Assembly (NCBI GenBank): GCA_001897825.1
Contig: MKUM01000072.1
Coordinates: 1 to 64,000 of the forward strand
Source of the DNA: Candidatus Amoebophilus sp. 36-38
GTDB taxonomy: Bacteria; Bacteroidota; Bacteroidia; Cytophagales; Amoebophilaceae
Length of the DNA: 64,000 nucleotides
Reading direction: 5' to 3'
A model generated the notes under the pieces. That model saw only the letters and a list, made by a program, of their open reading frames with translations. It did not search any database and was not told the DNA's origin. Position numbers and translations under genes: made by a program. Below, in pieces: positions 54,781-63,100 of the stretch (its first letter is position 1; each line of letters opens with the position of its first letter).

Positions 54781-56931
54781 TTATTTTTGAATGCTGGTCC
54801 GTACTTGATAAGCCTCCGCTACCTTGCTAATTGCAACGATATAAGCAGCAGTACGCATAGAAGTATGGTGTTTTTGTGCAGTTTCATACACGCTATGGTA
54901 AGCATCATGAAGTATTTTATCAGCTTTTCGATAAACTTTTTCTTTAGCCCATTTAGTCCCTTGTCTATTTTGTATCCATTCAAAATAGGATACCACCACT
55001 CCTCCTGCGTTCGCCAAAATATCAGGTATGATCATAATACCTCGCTGATGAATCATGTCATCTGCTGCTGCACTAATCGGCCCATTGGCTCCTTCTACAA
55101 TGAGTTTTGCTTGTATTTGACCTGCATTCTCACTGGTTATAACATGCGGCGAAGCAGCAGGAATAAGGATATCTACAGCAAGTGTAAGCAACTCTCCATT
55201 TGTCAACTTTTTAGCACCTGGCAATCCCTCTAATTCACGATTTTTCGCTTTGTAGCTGATAGCCTGTCGTATATCAATACCTTTTGGATTATAGTAAGCT
55301 CCAGAAAGATCGCTAATAGCTACGATTTTAGCACCCTGTTCTTGTAATAGTTGAGCCGTATAGCTTCCTACATTTCCAAAACCTTGTATCGCAACAGTAA
55401 CTTTATTTATATCCAATTTTATCTTTTTAAGAGCAGCAAGCGTATTGATCATAATACCTCGGCCTGTTGCCTCTGTCCTACCCAACGAGCCACCTATAGC
55501 TACCGGCTTACCAGTCACAACAGCAGGAGTTATCTTACCATGTGCTTGACTATATGTATCCATAATCCAAGCCATCTCTCTAGGACCTGTACCCATATCT
55601 GGAGCAGGAATATCTTTGTCGGGCCCAAAAGTTTCTAACATGGCTAATGTATAAGCCCTGGTCAATCGCTCTAATTCACTCGCTGAAAGTTGCTTGGGAT
55701 CACACTCAATACCTCCTTTAGCACCCCCAAAAGGCAAGCCTACAAGCGCACATTTCCATGTCATCCAAGCTGCTAAGGCCTTTACCTCATCTAGTTCTAC
55801 TCCAGGGTTGTAACGTATACCCCCCTTAGAAGGACCTAGCAACGTCGAATAAATTACTCGATACCCTTTGAATACACGTAAACTCCCATTATCCATTAAG
55901 ACAGGCAAATATACAATAACTTCTTTACTAGGTTCTTGTAAAACCTTATAAATTTTTTCATCCAAATTGATCTGCTTGGCAGCAACCTCAATTAGTTTAA
56001 GCATGGATGCAAAAGAACTATCAGAATTATTTATTTGAAGCGTCATATTTACTTTTTGATTTAATTGTTTTACAGAATTTACCTCTCCGCCAACCGTATT
56101 AAAAGCTACTATAAGCGGTACAGTAAACAACAAGCTATCAAATCGATCTAAAAATCCACCATGCCCAGGTATAATTGTACCTGAATCTTTGATTTTCAGG
56201 CTTCTTTTTAATAGTGACTCTACTAAATCACCATAAGTACCAGCAATTACAGTAATAACTCCTATAATCATCCAGTGGTAGATACTCCAGCTTGTATAGT
56301 AATAAGCTATCAGATAGCTTACTAACAAAGCTAATAAAGCTGCTCCTATCGTACCCTCCCATGTTTTTTTAGGGGAAATTCGCTTAAAAAGTTGATGTTT
56401 ACCTAATAAGGAACCTACCGCATAGGCACTTATATCATTCATCCATATAATCAAAAGAACACCCAGTACAAATTCATAATGATACATAGTCCTATCGAAA
56501 GCAAGAAAATGCAACAATGCAAACGGTATACCGACATAGATAATCCCTAAAAAAATATGTGCTATACTGCTAAAAGGATTCATTTCATTTTTTCTATAAA
56601 GCATAATCAAATAAATAGAAGTTAACATGGGTATGGTTAAACAATAGTACACACCTGGTATAGATCCCCTTGCATACAAAAAACTAAGTGTGTATAGGAA
56701 CACTGTAAACAAAACACCCCATATCCGAAGAGGTAAAGGTTGCTGATTGTTTATAAGTCCATAAAATTCTAGAATCGTACCTATTAGGATAGTCAAAAAA
56801 AGCAAAAAATAGCTCCAATCATTCCAATATATAAGACTAACAACCAGGGGAATTCCTATAAGGCCAGTTCCAACCCGTAACATTATATTATTATATTTTC
56901 TAGACATAAACAAAAGTTTAATTAACCGCAT
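54781..56931 (-). CDS. Fused phosphatidate cytidylyltransferase (CdsA) and glutamate dehydrogenase
   Basis: A single 716-codon frame. Residues about 1-285 are CdsA: membrane helices and the signature GDLVESLLKRSLKIKDSG followed by PGHGGFLDRFDS (about 232-265), which makes CDP-diacylglycerol. Residues about 296-716 are a Glu/Leu/Phe/Val-type dehydrogenase: KGGIRYNPGV, PFGGAKGGI, PDMGTGPREM, GFGNVGSYTAQLL and EGANGPI. A Met at 296 (56044-56046) coincides with the normal GDH N-terminus, and the 421 residues after it equal a complete GDH. No stop codon separates the halves. The linker (VGGEVNSVKQLNQKV) is only about ten residues. Both domains look intact; cdsA-psd is a common Bacteroidota pair, so gdh has entered it. 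Either a true fusion or read-through plus internal initiation. Confidence 0.9.
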   Translation of the reverse strand: MRLIKLLFMSRKYNNIMLRVGTGLIGIPLVVSLIYWNDWSYFLLFLTILIGTILEFYGLINNQQPLPLRIWGVLFTVFLYTLSFLYARGSIPGVYYCLTIPMLTSIYLIMLYRKNEMNPFSSIAHIFLGIIYVGIPFALLHFLAFDRTMYHYEFVLGVLLIIWMNDISAYAVGSLLGKHQLFKRISPKKTWEGTIGAALLALLVSYLIAYYYTSWSIYHWMIIGVITVIAGTYGDLVESLLKRSLKIKDSGTIIPGHGGFLDRFDSLLFTVPLIVAFNTVGGEVNSVKQLNQKVNMTLQINNSDSSFASMLKLIEVAAKQINLDEKIYKVLQEPSKEVIVYLPVLMDNGSLRVFKGYRVIYSTLLGPSKGGIRYNPGVELDEVKALAAWMTWKCALVGLPFGGAKGGIECDPKQLSASELERLTRAYTLAMLETFGPDKDIPAPDMGTGPREMAWIMDTYSQAHGKITPAVVTGKPVAIGGSLGRTEATGRGIMINTLAALKKIKLDINKVTVAIQGFGNVGSYTAQLLQEQGAKIVAISDLSGAYYNPKGIDIRQAISYKAKNRELEGLPGAKKLTNGELLTLAVDILIPAASPHVITSENAGQIQAKLIVEGANGPISAAADDMIHQRGIMIIPDILANAGGVVVSYFEWIQNRQGTKWAKEKVYRKADKILHDAYHSVYETAQKHHTSMRTAAYIVAISKVAEAYQVRTSIQK

Positions 56932-57100
56932 TTCCAGCTACAGATGGTCTGCATACCACAGACCACGGGATAGAGAACCTAGAACATACCTAAAAAATAA
57001 TTTTTTAGGAAAGAGTAAATATACTTTTGTAATATCTTTTAAAAAAGTAAAAATAGGCAGATTTTCACTTAGCTTATTTACACTATAGTTCTTTAAAGAG

Positions 57101-60100
57101 CTAATTTAAAGTAATAGCATCTAAGATTTTAGTTATTTCTATGACTTTTGCTTCAGCTTTTGCATATCCTTGTTTAGCAGCAGCTTGATAATATTCGAGT
57201 GCTTTTGAATAATCCTTATCAACTCCATAGCCATTTTCATACATCTCACCTAGACTATATTGTGCGGCTGCAAATCCTTGCTCTCCTGATTTTTTATAAC
57301 ATTTTACAGCTTCTTGATAATTCTGATCTATTCCTTGGCCATACTGGTACATCCAACCTAAAATATACTGCCCATCTAGCGAGTTTTCTTTAACTTCTTT
57401 TACAAAATAGTTAGCAATATCTTTAAATAGTTTACCTGCTTCTTCAATATCTTTTACTATTTCTGTTCCATGATAGTACATCCGTCCTAAATTAGCTTTT
57501 CCATATTCATCTTCCTGTTCAGCACTTTTTTGGTACCATTTTACAGCCTCTTGATAATCTTGAGCTATCCCTAAACCATTTTCATATAGAAAACCTAGAT
57601 TGTTTTGTGCAGATGCATGCCCTTGATCTGCAGCTTTCTTATACCATTTTACAGCTTCTTGATAATTCTGCAACACTCCTAAGCTATTTTGATATCTCCA
57701 GCCCAGATTATTTTGTGCAGCTGCAAATCCTTGGCCAGCTGCTTTTTTATACCATTTTATTGCTTCCTTGTAATTTTGAACTACTCCCTGGCCATTAGCA
57801 TACATAATTCCTAAATTATTTTGTGCAGTTGCTTCTCCTTGGCTGGCTGCTTTTTGAAACCACTTTAATGCTTCTTGATAATTTTGATCTACTCCCTGGC
57901 CATTTTTATATATAATTCCTAGGTTATTTTGTGCAGCTGCATCTCCTTGGTTGGCTGCTTTTTGATACCATTTTATTGCTTCCTTGTAATTTTGAGCTAT
58001 TCCCTGGCCATACTGATACATCCAGCCTAGGTTATTTTGTGCAGATACATCTCCTCGGCTTGCTGCTTTTTGATACCATTTTATTGCTTTTTCATAATTT
58101 TGAGCTACCCCCCGGCCATTAGCATACATAATTCCCAAATTATATTGTGCATCTCTATCTCCTTGGTCAGCCGCTTTTTGATACCATTTTACAGCTTCTT
58201 GATAATTCTGAGCTACCCCTAGACCATCGTCGTACTTAATAGCAAGCTTATATTGTGCATTTACATATCCTTGATCCGCAGCTTTTTGATACCACTTTAC
58301 AGCTTCTTGATAATCCTGAGCTACTCCTAGGCCATCGTCGTACTTAATAGCAAGCTTATATTGTGCTTGTACATTCCCTTGTTCTGCCGCTTTTTGATAC
58401 CACTTTACAGCTTCTTGATAATCCTGAGCTACTCTTAGGCCATCGTCGTACTTAATAGCAAGCTTATATTGTGCATTTACATATCCTTGATCCGCAGCTT
58501 TTTGATACCATTTTACAGCTTCTTGATAATCCTGAGCTCCTCCTAGGCCATCGTCGTATTTAGTGGCAAGGTTATATTGTGCTTGTACATTTCCTTGTTC
58601 TGCCCCTTTTTGATACCATTTTACAGCCTCTCGATGTTGTCCCAAATTAGAACAAATCACTCCTAAATTATTCAATGTCATAGCTATAATAGGATGATTG
58701 CCTATATCCAATGTTTTGTATATTTCAAGAGCTCGCTCATAGTATTTCAATGCTTCTTGATTTTGCTTTAAATTAAAATAAGCTGTCCCTAAATTATATA
58801 GTGAACTAGCTATATCAGAATTATTACCTGTATACAAAGCCTGCTTCATTGCAAAAGAATCCTTAAAATATTTCAAAGTTTCTTCATGCTGTCCTAAGTC
58901 TTGATAAACGGCTCCTAGATTATTAAGTGAAGAAGCTATATTTAAATGATTGCCTATATACAAAATCTGCCTCATTTCAAGAGCTTGTTGATGGCACTCT
59001 AATGCTTCTCTATTTTGCTTTAGTCCTCGATAAACAGTCCCTAGATTATTAAGCGAAGTAGCTATATCTAAATGATTGCCTGTATACAAAATCTGCCTCA
59101 TTTCAAGAGCTTGTTGACAATACTTTAACGCTTTTTTATATCGCTCTAAATCAGCATAAACATTTCCTAGATTATTCAGTGAATCAGCTATATCAGGATG
59201 ATTGCCTGTATACAAAGCCCCCCTTATCTCAAGAGCTTGCTTTATATATTTCAACGCTTCTCCGTATTTGCCTAAAGCTTTGTAAATTAATCCTATATTA
59301 GTGAATGAAATAGCTATATCAGGATGATTGCCTGTATACAAGCCCTCCCTTATTTCAAGGGCTTGCTTTGAATATTTCAACGCTTCTTCATATTTGTCTA
59401 AATCGTGGCAGACTAATCCTATATTACTAAATGAGGTAGCTATATCAGGATGATTGCCTGTATATAAAGCTTGTCTCATTTCAAGAGCCTGTTGGTAATA
59501 CTTCAATGCTTTTTCATACTGATCTAAATCTCTATAAACATTTCCTAGATCATTGAGCGAGCTAGCTACAAGAGGATGGTCGCCTGTATACAGGGCTTTT
59601 CTCATTTCAAGGGTTTTCTTGTAATATTTTAATGCTTCTTTATTTTGCCTTGAATCTCTATAAATATCCCCTAGCTTAGTGAGTGAAATAGCTATATCAG
59701 AATGATTGCCTATATATAAAGCCTCTCTCATTTCAAGAGCCTGCTGGTAATACTTCAATGCTTTTTCATTTTGCCCTAACTTGCCATAAACGTTTCCCAG
59801 ACTAGTGAGTGAACTAGCTATAATAGGATGATTGTCTGTATACAAAACTTGGTACATTTCAAGAGCCTGCTGGTAATACTTCAACGCTGCTTCATTTTGC
59901 CCTAACTTGCCATAAACGACTCCTAGATTATTGAACGATCTGGCTATATATGGATGTTTATCTGAATATAAAGCCTCGAGCATTCGAAGGGCTTGCTGTT
60001 GATACTTTAACGCTTCTTCATTCTGCTCTAACTCCAAATAAACAATTCCTAGATTATTGAGTGAGTTAGCTACAAGAGTATGATCGCCTGTATACAAGGT

Positions 60101-63100
60101 CTTTCTCATTTCAAAGGCTTTCTTGTAATACTCCAATGATTCTTCATTTTTCCCTAAATCTTTATAAACATGTCCTAGACTAGTGAGTGACTTAGATATA
60201 TCCGGATGATCGCCTGTATATAAAGCTACTCTCATTTCAAGAGCTCGCTTTTGACACTTCAATGCTTCTTCATTTTGATCTAAAACAGTATAAATATATC
60301 CCAGCTCATATAGTGAACCAGCTATATTTGGGTGATTGCCCATATACAAGGCCTGTTGCATTTCAAAGGCTTGTTGATGATATTTCAACGCCTGCTGGTA
60401 GTTACATTGCACCGTACTGCTATAATGTCCCATACGATTAGCTAAATTGGCTAGTAATGACTGCGGTCCTAATATTTGTATAGCATGTACTAATATATGT
60501 GCCACATTCGAAGCATAGATCCTAGCTTGACTCCACTTGTTATCAGGCATGTCTGTTACTTCAGGCATGCACTGGTCTAACACCTGTAGAAGATATTTTA
60601 ATAAATCCTGTTCTGTTAACTTGCTTACTTCGCTCCAATCTTGGTAGACTTTACAGGCTGCTTGTACTTCTCGGTGTATCTGAATACCTGCTTGGCTTGA
60701 ATCATCGATAACCGTTATTAAAGATAATCTTTCTAACTTGGATAATATATCGTCCAATTCCTCTTCCTCACTTACTCCTAACAAAGCAGTTAGTAAGGGT
60801 AATGGCATAAAGTCGGGGTCTAAGTAAGCACCATAATGCATCATTAATTGTGAGGCTGTATCCAACGTATCTAATCCTAAACTTACCTCCGGTAATATAA
60901 GCTTTCCCTGCTGCTTTTTATGTTGTTTCTTCAGTTCTTGTAGCTTTTGAATGTATCTCCCTATATTCATAAATCTTACTTCTCTAATATAACCAGTAGC
61001 TAAGGATAGCTTCTGGGGTACGAGTCCTATTTCTTCTATCAACGTTTGTATATCTTGCTCATTAGGCTTATGAGCCTGCAATTTTTGTTGGATATACACT
61101 TTACCTTCTTCTAAAGTAAAAGCATTCAATTGGACTTGACAATAATCCCCAAAACTTCTTTTATCTCGGCTAGTAATAATGACTTGTACTAACTTAGGCC
61201 TATGTAATAGACAATCTTCTACTAAGCTCAAATCAGTAGCATTATCTAAAATGAGTAAAACAGGCTGCTCCCGATCGTCTAAACCATTATAGACCCTTCT
61301 AGCTAACTCAGACAGGTAGCTATTCGGCTCCTGTTTGAGCTCTTGAGCTAGCTGATAATATTCGATACCAAGCTCTTTCGCTATGTTTTCATAACTTGTT
61401 ATAAGCTTATCGCTTGTCTCTGCTGGCATCCACCATACAGTCCGCTCGTCTTTTTGAGCATGTCCATACTCGGCTACTAACGTACTCTTACCTACTCCCC
61501 CATAACCATATACCACCACTATGCCTTCTTCTTTTAATAGCTCACTTAGCTCTTTCTCTTTGTCTTTCCTAGCTACATAATCCTTTAACTTAGTTCGGGG
61601 TATATAACTGTGAAGCTTAGGTAACGTTTGGATGTGTTCTTCTACTACTTGTCGTTTAATAAGCACTGGTTGCTTATTGCTTTCTCGCAGGGTTTTTGCT
61701 GGTTTACCTCCTGACAACGTACTAACTGGTTCAATAACTAATGGTTTAAGGGTAGTTAGCGATATCTTCGCTGAATTCCTCACCCTTTCTTTTTCTTGAG
61801 TTTCTTTAGCTCTTGGATAAATAATCTCTCGTTTTTCAGTTTCTTTTTCCTTCTCTTTTTCTTTCTCGTCAGCTTTATCTCTCTGCTCAACTTGATTTAC
61901 GGGGTTTACGCCATCACTCTCCACTTTTGTTGATGGTTCTATAGTTTCACCCGGATGCTGATGCTCACCCTTTAAAAAAGCATAATAACTGCTCTCTAAG
62001 TAGTGACGTACTTGTCTCATATCCAGTCGCTGCCTACTATCCGTCTCCTTTCTTAAAGGTGGTTCTGGTATCCAACATAATTCTATCACCTTTCTTAGAC
62101 CTGAAGGTGTATCTTCACTAATCACTTCACAGTTTCCTGCTTTGATATGATTTATAAGGGGAATAATCCCACTAAATGTTGCAAAAGGCATTTTACGAGC
62201 TCCTAATTGCCATAATATCATCCCATAACTATATACATCCCCAGCTTTACTATTTTTTTCTACAAGAAATATTTCTGGAGCCATCCAGCTTATAGTACCA
62301 GAACAACAGTCCCATGGTCCAAAAGTAGAATGTTCACTTTTTAGCAACGATATCCCAAAATCTGTAATTTTGGCCCGCCGGTTACCATCCAGTAATATAT
62401 TTTCACTCTTTAAATCAGCATGTACAACCCCACAGTCGTGTAAATAGCTCATCCCTTCACTCACATCCAACGCAATGCGATATCGCTCTTGCCAAGGAAT
62501 GTCCTGAGAACTTTTTAATAAATCCCACAAAGACCCACCTGGCATATATTCCATTACCAAGGCACTTTTTGAAGGAAGGAATCCTCGGAAAGCAATAATA
62601 TTATTATGACGGTGGTTGGCCATAATCATCGCTTCGTTTTGGAAGGCAGCCACGGCTTCTTTATATAAAGCATTTTTCAATAGCTTAACTGCCACCAACC
62701 TTCCTTGGTAGGTAGCCTGATAAACAGTTCCTGCACCACCACTTCCTAATGGTCTATCAACATGTATCGCTACTTCGTGTTCAGGAATAACAGGTAGAAA
62801 TGGATTAAATTGCAGCCTCTCATAAACAGCTTCACGTTTTTTTAACTCAGCAACTGATTCATCGATATAAGCTTCTTGATTATAGACTTCTTGGTTATAA
62901 TCCTCTTGATTATAGGCTTCTTGATTATAGACTTCTTGGTTATAAGTTCCCTGATCATGACTTTCTTGATTATAGACTTCTTGGTTATAAGTTCCCTGAT
63001 CATGGCTTTCTTGATTATAGGCTTCTTGGTTATAACCTTCTTCATTATAAGCTTCTTCTATAGCCCGAGGTTCATCTACTCTTTCTTCTTTTTCTTTTTC

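Noticed and set aside
62855-63049. Possible CRISPR array
   Set aside because: Units are 15 bases, head to tail without unique spacers, and in frame within a gene; no cas genes or other arrays are seen.
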